Positions 7,728-14,671 of a stretch of DNA of 14,672 nucleotides are shown here, in pieces. The notes below the pieces were generated by a model. That model was not told the DNA's origin and did no database searches. It worked only from the letters and a program-made list of their open reading frames with translations. The translations under genes were made by a program, and so were the position numbers. Positions within the stretch are counted from its first letter, which is position 1. Every line of letters begins with the position of its first letter. Source of the DNA: Bacillota bacterium (GTDB lineage Bacteria > Bacillota > UBA994); contig QLUC01000034.1 in the NCBI GenBank assembly GCA_018725275.1, positions 1-14,672 on the forward strand, in the 5' to 3' direction.

Positions 7728-8438
7728 CTATGAGCCAATACTAAGAAACCTGTTCTGCAACTGCACATCTTGGGCCAACTCAGCCACGCTACCGCTATGC
7801 ACTGAGCGACCGCTGTTCAAAATATAGTAACGATCCCCGACCGCACAGGCTAGGGGAAAGTTTTGTTCCACGAGAATTAGCGTACAACTGTTTTTCATGG
7901 CGATGAGGGCTTCGCCGACCCGCTCTACTATGATGGGGGCGAGACCCTTGCTAGGCTCATCGATCAAAATAATCTTGTTATCATTCTGCAAAACTCTGGC
8001 GATTGCCAACATCTGCCTTTGGCCTCCGCTCAGGGTCGCTGCATAGCGCGAATAGGCCTTTTTCAAATCTGGGAACAAATCCAGAGCGTAGGACTGCCGC
8101 GCATAAGTTTCTTTATCAGCCTTGCGCATGGCAATCTGTAGGTTTTCTTTGACGGTGAGGAAGTTAAAGACAATGCAATCTTCCGGCACGTAGCCAACAC
8201 CACGGCGCGCCACCTGGTGTGCCGGCAGGCCTAAGATGGTCTCCCCCGCCAATTCAATGACGCCGCTGGCCACCCGCAATAGTCCCATAATCGTGCGCAG
8301 GGTGGTAGTCTTGCCCGAGCCGTTACGCCCGAGGATGACGACGGCTTCCCCCGGAAAAACATCCAGAGAAACGCCTTGCACAATATGAAATGGCCCGATG
8401 AAGGAGGAAAGGTTCTCGAGTTTAAGCACTGGCTGCAC
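7728..8438 (-). CDS. livF: ABC transporter ATP-binding protein LivF
   Basis: From the GTG at 8438 the protein has 236 residues, the standard LivF length. Walker A GRNGSGKT (37-44), signature LSGGQRQ (136-142), Walker B ILIDEP (157-162) with catalytic Glu161, and VEQN (190-193) in the H-loop position, where Gln is usual for LivF. The start is set by GGGAGGAGG (8447-8455), 8 nt before the GTG; the longer reading from an ATG-like codon at 8480 adds an N-terminus unlike the family. The gene overlaps livG by 17 nt, so translation is probably coupled. It hydrolyses ATP as a heterodimer with LivG on the cytoplasmic face of the LivHM permease. Confidence 0.93.
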   Translation of the reverse strand: MQPVLKLENLSSFIGPFHIVQGVSLDVFPGEAVVILGRNGSGKTTTLRTIMGLLRVASGVIELAGETILGLPAHQVARRGVGYVPEDCIVFNFLTVKENLQIAMRKADKETYARQSYALDLFPDLKKAYSRYAATLSGGQRQMLAIARVLQNDNKIILIDEPSKGLAPIIVERVGEALIAMKNSCTLILVEQNFPLACAVGDRYYILNSGRSVHSGSVAELAQDVQLQNRFLSIGS

Positions 8439-9195
8439 CGTATTTGCCTCCTCCCAAGTATGCCGTGCGCACGAGGGCATTGTCCGCTACCTCCGACGGA
8501 TTTCCCTTAGTTAAGATCGCACCACTAGCCAGAACAATCACTACGTCCGAAAGACTGGCCACCAAATCCATCTTGTGCTCAATGAGCACGGTGGTTATTT
8601 GCTTATCATTTTTGATGGTCGTTAGCAATTCTAGCATTGCCGGCACGTCCTCGAGCGCCATCCCCGCCGTCGGCTCATCAAGCAGGAGGACTGCCGGCTT
8701 GAGGGACAAGACCATGGCCAACTCAAGCTTGCGCTGCTCACTGTGTGTCAAGTGGGCGGCCAGAAAAGACCTCTTTTCGGTAAGTCGTACATCGCCCAAC
8801 AGACTCTCTACCTCATCATTAATGGCCCTGAACCTGTGAAATGGCCTCCACATATCAAGGCCTAGATCGGAACGAGCCTGAACGGCAAGGCGAACATTCT
8901 CATGTACCGTCAAGGCGGGGAAGAGGTTAGTCAGCTGGAATGACCGCCCCATGCCCATCTTGACACGTTCAATAGGGGACAGATGCGTAATATCTGTCCC
9001 CCGCATAAAGACCTGTCCGCTAGTCGGCTTAATTAGCCCACTGATGAGATTAAAGAGGGAGGTCTTACCGGCGCCGTTAGGGCCGATAATGGTCGTGAAA
9101 ACCCCCTGGTCGATGGCAATGCTCACATTGTCGACGACACGATGGGCACCGAAACTGACGGTCAGGTCTTTTGTCCAGATGATGGGGTTAGACAC
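8422..9195 (-). CDS. livG: ABC transporter ATP-binding protein LivG, signature Gly replaced by Ser
   Basis: A 257-residue ATPase of the HAAT importer family. Walker A GPNGAGKT (38-45), Q-loop Gln87 in GRSFQLTNLF, Walker B VLLLDEP (169-175) with catalytic Glu174, and H-loop His207 in IEHKMD. The signature motif reads LTHSEQRK (149-156), where LivG proteins usually have LSHGEQ. The Gly that contacts the ATP gamma-phosphate of the partner is Ser152 (AGT, one transition from GGT). The rest of the protein looks intact. GTG start with GGGAGGG about 8 nt upstream, 27 bp after the livK stop. It pairs with LivF; whether the Ser weakens one of the two ATP sites is an open question. Confidence 0.92.
   Translation of the reverse strand: MSNPIIWTKDLTVSFGAHRVVDNVSIAIDQGVFTTIIGPNGAGKTSLFNLISGLIKPTSGQVFMRGTDITHLSPIERVKMGMGRSFQLTNLFPALTVHENVRLAVQARSDLGLDMWRPFHRFRAINDEVESLLGDVRLTEKRSFLAAHLTHSEQRKLELAMVLSLKPAVLLLDEPTAGMALEDVPAMLELLTTIKNDKQITTVLIEHKMDLVASLSDVVIVLASGAILTKGNPSEVADNALVRTAYLGGGKYGAASA
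8447..8455 (-). promoter_or_regulatory. Ribosome binding site deciding the livF start
   Basis: The minus strand reads GGGAGGAGG inside the 3' end of livG, 8 nt before the GTG at 8438. It supports the 236-residue LivF. Confidence 0.7.
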
Positions 9196-9222
9196 GAAAT
9201 TCCCTCCCTGCAGTGAATATAC

Positions 9223-10443
9223 CTACCTCTTAGCCCCTACCGGCACTGTGACCGGTGGTGCGATGCGCCCGGCTTCGATGACACGCACTAGGGTCGGAAC
9301 GGGATGATCGACCCCTTCAACGCGGTTCAGGACGATTTCAAACAAGGGTTGCATGGCTTGGTGGTCTTCGCTTCTAAAGTGCCGCAACCCGGTGGGAGTC
9401 TGAAATTCCATGCCCCGCATGGTACTTATCAATAGCTCGGAATCGGTTACCCCATTAGTCTTCCTAAGTGCAGTGACTATCGCCGAAGCCGCTGCCATCC
9501 CCCCGGAGACAAAGATATCCGGTGGTTGGTTGTTGTGGTGCTTTCTGTGTTCCGCAATGAGCCAATCGTTCATAGGATTAGTCGGCGGAACAGTGTGGTA
9601 GTAGACCGTAAAGCCGCGCATACCCACCATGTCGTTCATGAGGCGAAGGGCGGCGATTTCCGGTGCACCGGTCACAATCTTAATACCAGCCCCTTGCACG
9701 TCAAGCTCCATGAGTTGCCGCCATGGGTTATTCGCCCCCGCCCAGGCTACAAAGAGGAAGTTCGGTTTCGCAGCCTTGATGCGCAGGATGAAAGCCGTAA
9801 AATCGGTGGCTGTAGCAGGTGCAAACTCTTGATGCACGACAGCCGCTCCCCTCGCCATGGCTTGAGGTACAAATGGCGCCATCGACGCCCGGCCAAAAGC
9901 CGTGTCCGGGGCAAATGTAGCTATGCGCACTCCCGGCGCAGCCACGATGTCGGCCACCGCGGCGGCATCCTGCGCGGTGTTACGCCCGGTGCGAAACACA
10001 TACCGATTCCAAAAAAAGCCCGTAATGACATCTGCCGCAGCTGGCTCGACCACGATGACGCGCTTAAACTCTTCGGCTAGCGGCAAGATGGCTAGGGCAT
10101 CAGCCGAGGATGTCGGTCCGACCAAAAGGTCCACCTTGTCTTGTTCGAGAAGTTTCTTTGCTCTTTCCCTGGCCACATCCGGGACGGTGGTGGTGTCTTC
10201 CCAAATCACCTCGATTTTACGTCCGGCTACCTCCATGGTGCCGTCCGTGGCATACTTGAGCCCTAGCTCAAAGCCGCGCCTCATCTGCTGCCCATAATCT
10301 TGCAGTGCGCCGCTGAGCGACGCGAGGGCCCCGATCCTAATGGGTGGCTGGGGAGGCGTCACTACCTCCCGCGGCGCACATCCTGCCAGTGCGACCATTA
10401 GCGCGAGAACCACAGCCACTACTCCGAACCATTTTTTTCTCAA
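9223..10443 (-). CDS. livK: LivK-type (Peripla_BP_6) substrate-binding lipoprotein
   Basis: A 406-residue lipoprotein that starts with TTG, preceded by GGGAGGG 7 nt upstream. Basic residues 2-4, a hydrophobic stretch (7-20) and lipobox LAGC place the lipidated Cys at 22, so the protein should be anchored outside the membrane as in Gram-positive importers. The body is a type I periplasmic-binding fold: IRIGALASLSG (35-45), GPTSSADALAI (109-119), where ligand-carboxylate contacts occur in this family, APDTAFGR (178-185), and the C-terminal GMEFQTPTG with a DHQAM segment (344-364) typical of LivK-like receptors. It delivers substrate to LivHM. The DHQ-containing C-terminus occurs in receptors for organic and aromatic acids as well as amino acids, so a non-amino-acid ligand is plausible given the acyl-CoA enzymes in the operon. 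Confidence 0.92.
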   Translation of the reverse strand: MRKKWFGVVAVVLALMVALAGCAPREVVTPPQPPIRIGALASLSGALQDYGQQMRRGFELGLKYATDGTMEVAGRKIEVIWEDTTTVPDVARERAKKLLEQDKVDLLVGPTSSADALAILPLAEEFKRVIVVEPAAADVITGFFWNRYVFRTGRNTAQDAAAVADIVAAPGVRIATFAPDTAFGRASMAPFVPQAMARGAAVVHQEFAPATATDFTAFILRIKAAKPNFLFVAWAGANNPWRQLMELDVQGAGIKIVTGAPEIAALRLMNDMVGMRGFTVYYHTVPPTNPMNDWLIAEHRKHHNNQPPDIFVSGGMAAASAIVTALRKTNGVTDSELLISTMRGMEFQTPTGLRHFRSEDHQAMQPLFEIVLNRVEGVDHPVPTLVRVIEAGRIAPPVTVPVGAKR

Positions 10444-10507
10444 CGTTTTTCCCTCCCTTGTGATTACTGCTGAACACTGTCCGCACTCCTACCCTGTTAC
10501 TCTTATG

Positions 10508-10534
10508 CCCCGTTACCCCCCAACCCGCCTGCCC
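10508..10534 (-). promoter_or_regulatory. G-quadruplex-type motif in the livK leader
   Basis: The minus (sense) strand has four G-tracts: GGG (10534-10532), GGG (10526-10524), GGGGGG (10521-10516) and GGGG (10511-10508). They are separated by loops of 5, 2 and 4 nt and fit the G3+N1-7 rule. The motif lies in the 140-bp gap between the TetR-type gene and livK, 64-91 nt before the livK TTG. It could fold in the mRNA or the DNA; a role is inference only. Confidence 0.4.
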
Positions 10535-10570
10535 TCCTCTTTGATTTTTTCCCAACAGCCAACTTGACAC

Positions 10571-10590
10571 GCCCTAAGATTACCTAGGGC
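10571..10590 (-). repeat. Inverted repeat across the tetR-type stop codon
   Basis: GCCCTA (10571-10576) and TAGGGC (10585-10590) form a 6-bp inverted repeat separated by 8 bp; the 10-bp half-sites match at 7 positions. The repeat covers the TAG stop of the regulator gene and precedes the livK leader. No T-run follows on either strand, so it is not a standard terminator. It could be an operator for the TetR-type protein or a weak mRNA hairpin. Otherwise the 10444-10583 gap shows no convincing -35/-10 pair. Confidence 0.3.
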
Positions 10591-11189
10591 CTTGCCAATT
10601 CTTTGGTCATAGCAGGGGCAATTCCATAGTAAATAAAATCCATCAAAGCATTGATATCTTCTTCTTTAATAGCCCGACGTTCCCATAATATCCACCGAAG
10701 ACCCATGAACTCCCCAATGCCCATCAAGCAATAGGCCACGGTAGATGGGTCTATAGCACGCACCTGCCCCTTCGCCATAGCCTGCTCCAGCCCCTCGATG
10801 TAACCGGTAGCGATGGTCCGGTAGTGATTAATATACAGCTCGTTATCGACAAAATCAGCTTCGCGAATGATGCGGTACAAATTACGGTTATTATAAACAT
10901 AGTCAAAATACGCTTGGAATCCTTCCCTTTCTATGTCCAGCCGGTTCTCGAGGTTGGTAACCCTTTGCCTAATGGAAAAACGCACTTCATGGGTCAGCTT
11001 ACGCACCAAGGCACGATAGATCTCTAACTTGCTGGCAAAATAGATGTAGAAGGTGCCCTGCGCCACCATGGCCCGCGTGGTGATACCCACTACCGAAGTA
11101 CCGTGATATCCCTGCGCGCCAAATAGCTCCTCAGCCGTATCTAATAGCTTCTGCCTAGTAAGGTCACCCTTTGATGGCATTTGTGACAC
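10584..11189 (-). CDS. TetR/AcrR-family transcriptional regulator
   Basis: About 201 residues from the GTG at 11189. The N-terminal TetR DNA-binding domain (~11-58) shows the usual pattern: ILDTAEELF-like helix 1 (LLDTAEELFGAQGYHGTSV, 15-33), the helix-turn-helix core ITTRAMVAQGTFYIYFASK (36-54) and the following EIYRALV. The rest is an all-helical ligand/dimer domain with an aromatic-rich segment (93-122). The start follows GAGAGGTG, 6 nt upstream; GTG at 11198 is inside that ribosome binding site and ATG at 11180 is too far from it. It is first in the leftward run, 140 bp before livK, so it probably controls its own promoter and the liv/acyl-CoA genes. TetR proteins beside acyl-CoA genes often sense acyl-CoAs, which fits but is not shown here. 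Confidence 0.9.
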   Translation of the reverse strand: MSQMPSKGDLTRQKLLDTAEELFGAQGYHGTSVVGITTRAMVAQGTFYIYFASKLEIYRALVRKLTHEVRFSIRQRVTNLENRLDIEREGFQAYFDYVYNNRNLYRIIREADFVDNELYINHYRTIATGYIEGLEQAMAKGQVRAIDPSTVAYCLMGIGEFMGLRWILWERRAIKEEDINALMDFIYYGIAPAMTKELARP

Positions 11190-11211
11190 ATGATTCACCT
11201 CTCATATTTGC

Positions 11212-11224
11212 TATAATAATTATA
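11212..11224. promoter_or_regulatory. Candidate TetR auto-operator palindrome over the -10 box
   Basis: TATAAT-A-ATTATA is a perfect 13-bp palindrome that contains the -10 box of the tetR promoter in its right half. A TetR dimer bound here would block transcription. The sequence is very AT-rich and short, so chance is possible. Confidence 0.3.
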
Positions 11225-11247
11225 CTATGAATTGCCTGAATCGTCAA
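11219..11247 (-). promoter_or_regulatory. Sigma-A promoter of the tetR-liv operon
   Basis: The minus strand reads TTGACG (-35, 11247-11242), a 17-bp spacer, then TATAAT (-10, 11224-11219). This is five of six and six of six matches at ideal spacing, about 30 bp before the GTG start of the regulator. It is the best promoter I can see in the window and probably drives the regulator and, by read-through, the liv operon. Confidence 0.8.
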
Positions 11248-11314
11248 TACCCCGCAATCACTCAGCTAAAATCTAACTGAAGATGCTATTTGACAAAGTA
11301 AACGTTATGTCCCC

Positions 11315-13156
11315 TTAACCGTCACTTTCGCGCTCCCATTGCGCATATAGCTCTTTGAGGCGCGAGCAAACCCACATATAGCGCGCGATAGCGTCGCGGC
11401 CGCCGTCTTTTTGTTTGAGAAATTCGGCTTTCGCCATCAAATCCTCTTGGGCGACCTTCTCCTGCTCTAACCGCGTAATTTCGTTCTCTAGAGCCTCGAT
11501 GTTCGAAGACTTGCGCTTGGCATCCTGACTTTTGGGTGTAGCTATAACGCTTCGCGCTTTGGGCACCAGCAAGCTTTGACGCCAGTCGCTATAATTTTGT
11601 CGGTGGTCGATAATCTTTTTGTCGGCAAACTGCCATACACGGGTAGCTACATTGCCAAGAAAGTACCGGTCATGCGAAACAAACAAAATGACACCTGTGT
11701 ACCCGAGAAGCGCACGCTCCAACACTTCCCTGCTTTCGATGTCTAGGTGGTTCGTAGGTTCGTCAAGCACCAACACATTCGCCGGCGATAGCAGAAGCTT
11801 TGCTAGACTCAGACGATTGCGCTCCCCTCCCGACAACGTGCTCACACTCTGAAACACCATTTCGCCTCTAAAAAGAAAGCCCGCGAGATAGTCTCTCGCT
11901 TCCCCCTCAGTTAGGTGCGTGAAGTTCAGCGAAATCTCTGCGAGCACCGAGTGGGCAGTGCCGCTAAGCCGCAATTCTTGATCAAAATACCCCACTCTCA
12001 CCCCTGCGCCCCAACGCAACTTGCCGCGATGAGGAATCTCGCCTACTAGGGCACGGAACAGCGAAGTTTTGCCGCTGCCGTTTGGCCCGAGCATAGCGAT
12101 TCGCTCGCCGCGGCGCACCTGTGCCGAGAAGGGTGCGAACAGCATTCTTTCGTCGTAGCCAACCTGAACATCAGTCATTTCTAAAACGTCCCGGCCACTG
12201 CGCTTGTGCTCTCCAATGTGCAGCCTTAGGCTCGTTTTGCCCTGTGTCTTGGCTACGGCGCGATGGCTCATGCGCTCTAGTCTTTTTTCCCAGCTCTTGG
12301 CAGTCGTCGAGCGCGTACCGGCACGAAAGCGGTTGATCAATTGCTGCATGCGCTGCATTTCCGCTTGTTCCCGCTCGTAGACTGCACCAATGAGCGCAAG
12401 GCGTTCCGCTTTAAGAGCGCGGTATTTACTAAAATTGCCGGGGTAGTCGGCGATGTGGTGATGTTCTAACTCTAGGCAGCGCGTCACCACCCGGTCAAGG
12501 AAATGACGGTCGTGGCTAACAACTACTACCGCGCCCCGGTATGAGGGCAAAAAGCCCTCTAGCCATTCCACTGCCCTTAAATCCAGGTGGTTCGTCGGCT
12601 CGTCAAGCAGCAATACTTCGGGCTCCTCGAGCAAAGCCTTGGCTAAGGCCGCCCGCACCTTTTGCCCTCCGCTGAGCTGCTCGGTGTAGAGGGCAAGGTC
12701 TTTTTCTGTAAAGCCCAGCCCAAACAAGACCGAGCGAACTTTGAACCCAAGCTCGTATCCCCCCGCCGCTTCGAACTGCTGCGTCAGCTCGCCATAACGG
12801 CGCAAGAGCTTGTCGAGCTGTCCGGTGGCGCTCATCTGTGCTTCTAGCGCGCGCACTTCCCCCTCGAGCTGCTTGATGCCCGCAAACACGCCTGTTACCG
12901 CTTCTTCAAGGCTTTTCCCCACCGGCAAATCAGGGTCCTGCGCGAGATAATGCGTTCTTGCGCCGCCGTGCAACGTAATGGCGCCCTCGTCAGGTCTCAG
13001 TTTCCCGCTGATGACTTTCAAGAGCGTCGTTTTGCCACAGCCGTTCATCCCTAACAGAGCTACCTTCTCTTTGGCACTAATCGCAAAACTCACGCGGTCC
13101 AGCACCAGCTTGTCGAAATAGTAGGTCGTAATATCTTTAACCACCAGAATGGACAC
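11315..13156 (-). CDS. ABC-F family ATPase (translation factor/antibiotic-resistance type)
   Basis: A 613-residue protein with two ABC domains and no membrane segment. Domain 1: Walker A GMNGCGKT (36-43), signature LSGGQK (161-166), Walker B VLLLDEP (181-187) with Glu186 and SHDR (214-217). Domain 2: Walker A GPNGSGKT (357-364), signature LSGGER (441-446), Walker B VLVLDEP (461-467) with Glu466 and SHDR (494-497). Between them, ~240-325, lies the charged helical P-site linker (RFRAGTRSTTAKSWEKRLER at 276-295) that reaches the ribosomal tRNA sites. Residues ~551-613 form a C-terminal coiled coil as in Uup/YdiF types. GTG start with GAGG 7 nt upstream, 15 bp after the MFS gene, so the two are co-transcribed. 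Both catalytic glutamates are intact. It may help stalled ribosomes or protect them from drugs. Which role applies cannot be decided from sequence. Confidence 0.92.
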   Translation of the reverse strand: MSILVVKDITTYYFDKLVLDRVSFAISAKEKVALLGMNGCGKTTLLKVISGKLRPDEGAITLHGGARTHYLAQDPDLPVGKSLEEAVTGVFAGIKQLEGEVRALEAQMSATGQLDKLLRRYGELTQQFEAAGGYELGFKVRSVLFGLGFTEKDLALYTEQLSGGQKVRAALAKALLEEPEVLLLDEPTNHLDLRAVEWLEGFLPSYRGAVVVVSHDRHFLDRVVTRCLELEHHHIADYPGNFSKYRALKAERLALIGAVYEREQAEMQRMQQLINRFRAGTRSTTAKSWEKRLERMSHRAVAKTQGKTSLRLHIGEHKRSGRDVLEMTDVQVGYDERMLFAPFSAQVRRGERIAMLGPNGSGKTSLFRALVGEIPHRGKLRWGAGVRVGYFDQELRLSGTAHSVLAEISLNFTHLTEGEARDYLAGFLFRGEMVFQSVSTLSGGERNRLSLAKLLLSPANVLVLDEPTNHLDIESREVLERALLGYTGVILFVSHDRYFLGNVATRVWQFADKKIIDHRQNYSDWRQSLLVPKARSVIATPKSQDAKRKSSNIEALENEITRLEQEKVAQEDLMAKAEFLKQKDGGRDAIARYMWVCSRLKELYAQWERESDG

Positions 13157-13171
13157 TGTACCACCTCGTTC

Positions 13172-14410
13172 TTACCCTTTGTTCTGCAGCTTCTCCTCTA
13201 GGGGCAAACAGAAATAGTAAAAAACAAAAGCACTAATCACATATAGCGCAGCCGTGAAAAAATAGGGAAAGTTGTAGCTGTAAATCTCCATCCAACGTCC
13301 GCCTAGGCGTGCGCCCAGCGCCCACCCCACAGTCCACGTCATGCTGACTAGACTACTGAGCGTAGCACGTTCGCCGGGACTGGCCACCTCCATATTGAAT
13401 TTGCTCACTAGCGGCATACTCGCGTTCATCAGAGCGGAACGAAACCACGCCGCCACTGCGCCAATCCACAAGGTATTAGTCAGGGCAATGGTCAAAAGCA
13501 AGGGTACCGACAGGATACGCGTGTAGACGGCAGCTTTAACCGTGCCGTACCTTCCCTCGAGCAAGGGGGCACAAAGCAAAGCAACAGTCGTCACGAGCGA
13601 CATCACCGAAAAGATGCCGCCTATCTGCGCTGCCGACGCTCCGAGCTGACGGGCAAAATAGACATTTAGAAAAGGAATAATCATGCCCGCCCCGAACCCT
13701 AGTATGATTTCAGGCACAAGCAGCCTTACCATTAACTCACGCGAAGGAAGCACAAGCCGCAATTTTTCGCGATGTGTCGCTCGCTTTGGTTCGCGCCTTT
13801 CCTCTAGAGCGTAATATGGGACAACAGAAACTGCAAGTAAGAAAAGTGCTGTAAATAGAGTTAGGCGATAAGCGATTAACGAGTCTGGGGCACTCCCCAT
13901 TATGCGGGCCCACATTAGCGGTAGAGCTCCCCCGAGAAAGCTGCCGATCACCCCACTTACGGTCCAGGTAGCGGCGTTTACGCTAAAAAGATGCGCTCGC
14001 TCTTCCGCAGTGCTGTTTTCCGCTAGAAAGGGCGATGTCGAAACCATCAAGACCGCCCCGCCCGCGCCGGCGATTAACGCCGAGAGAAGGGCAAGGCTAG
14101 GGGTAGGCCAGAGAACTAAAATCAGCTGCCCCGTGATAGCTAGGAGAGCCCCAGAAATCACGACGCGCTTACGTCCAAACCGATCACTGAGCATGCCCGC
14201 AGGTAAGGAAAAAACCGCATTGCTTACAGAGGAAACTGCTATCATCAGGCCAAGAAAATCGGCGCTTAATCCCGCTTCGAGCAAAAACAAATTGCCCAGC
14301 ACGCCGTACACCTGCTGATACAGTGCACCAAGTAGCCCTGCCAAAAGAAAGAGCCTAGCGTTACGGCTGAAAGCCTTGATGCGTGCGCCGTATTCGAACA
14401 ATGTTCCCAC
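13172..14410 (-). CDS. Major facilitator superfamily (MFS) transporter
   Basis: A 412-residue membrane protein with about 12 hydrophobic helices in two six-helix halves, divided by a charged loop (~203-225, EERREPKRATHREK region). The MFS motif A is at 72-82 (GMLSDRFGRKR) in the loop between helices 2 and 3, typical of drug-efflux and sugar/metabolite transporters. GTG start, with GAGGAGG about 9 nt upstream. It is first in a two-gene run with the ABC-F protein. An efflux pump paired with a possible ribosome-protection ATPase would suit antibiotic tolerance, but the MFS substrate is unknown and the pairing could be incidental. Confidence 0.9.
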   Translation of the reverse strand: MGTLFEYGARIKAFSRNARLFLLAGLLGALYQQVYGVLGNLFLLEAGLSADFLGLMIAVSSVSNAVFSLPAGMLSDRFGRKRVVISGALLAITGQLILVLWPTPSLALLSALIAGAGGAVLMVSTSPFLAENSTAEERAHLFSVNAATWTVSGVIGSFLGGALPLMWARIMGSAPDSLIAYRLTLFTALFLLAVSVVPYYALEERREPKRATHREKLRLVLPSRELMVRLLVPEIILGFGAGMIIPFLNVYFARQLGASAAQIGGIFSVMSLVTTVALLCAPLLEGRYGTVKAAVYTRILSVPLLLTIALTNTLWIGAVAAWFRSALMNASMPLVSKFNMEVASPGERATLSSLVSMTWTVGWALGARLGGRWMEIYSYNFPYFFTAALYVISAFVFYYFCLPLEEKLQNKG

Positions 14411-14429
14411 AAGAGCCCCTCCTCGCTAA

Positions 14430-14671
14430 CCTCCTTAGTATATCGAAGTTTCCTCAGGGTGCCTAGCAAAACGCGCGCCTCCGCGACCCGGTCGACCGCC
14501 GCTTGGATTTGTGATGCGACACGCTCTAGAGCCGTGAATTTGCGTCATCAAGGAACGCAGCAGCTCTTTGCTGCTACCGAGGAGTTCAAAAGTAGGTAGA
14601 CCGTAGTAAACTCAGGCTAGTTCTTACCTCAACATGAATCCTATGTCGTGTGGGGTGAGGCGGTCCGTAGT
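14430..14671 (-). pseudogene. Possible decayed coding remnant upstream of the MFS gene
   Basis: No intact gene is visible in 14411-14672, but the minus strand reads like broken protein. From 14671 to about 14534 one frame gives protein-like sequence (including HDIGFMLR, then YYGLPTFELLGSSKELLRSL) interrupted by in-frame TAA (14626-14624) and TGA (14614-14612). From 14544 a second frame, directly after two TGA codons, gives an amphipathic helix-like run, ALERVASQIQAAVDRVAEAR and onward, that stays open into the MFS gene. Together they suggest a gene eroded by stops and a frameshift. I cannot name the parent gene, and chance open frames are possible. A GC-containing inverted repeat (14557-14577, 8-bp stem with one G-T pair on the minus strand and 5-nt loop, no T-run) lies within it. 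Confidence 0.22.
14437..14465 (-). promoter_or_regulatory. Candidate promoter of the MFS/ABC-F genes
   Basis: The minus strand reads TAGGCA (14465-14460, 4 of 6 to TTGACA), a 17-bp spacer and TATACT (14442-14437, 5 of 6 to TATAAT). The start of transcription would fall about 25 nt before the GTG, just ahead of the ribosome binding site. It is plausible but weaker than the tetR promoter. Confidence 0.45.

Noticed and set aside
10571..10590. Inverted repeat after the tetR-type gene as a rho-independent terminator
   Set aside because: The stem is only 6 bp, it includes the stop codon, and no T-tract follows on either strand. It is kept only as a repeat or possible operator.
14266..14469. Minus-strand open frame of 67 codons overlapping the MFS start as a separate gene
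   Set aside because: Its downstream two thirds are an out-of-frame reading of the MFS coding sequence, and it has no ribosome binding site of its own. Only its upstream part is considered, as a possible remnant.
14557..14577. Hairpin upstream of the MFS gene as a riboswitch, T-box or attenuator
   Set aside because: There is no T-run, no T-box GGGTGG-type motif and no second competing stem; the position is upstream of the candidate promoter, and the repeat lies in a possibly former coding region.
14624..14671. HDIGFM segment as a fragment of a GH88-type glycoside hydrolase (HDxGF motif)
   Set aside because: Six residues next to an in-frame stop are too little, and the sequence that follows does not clearly fit that family.
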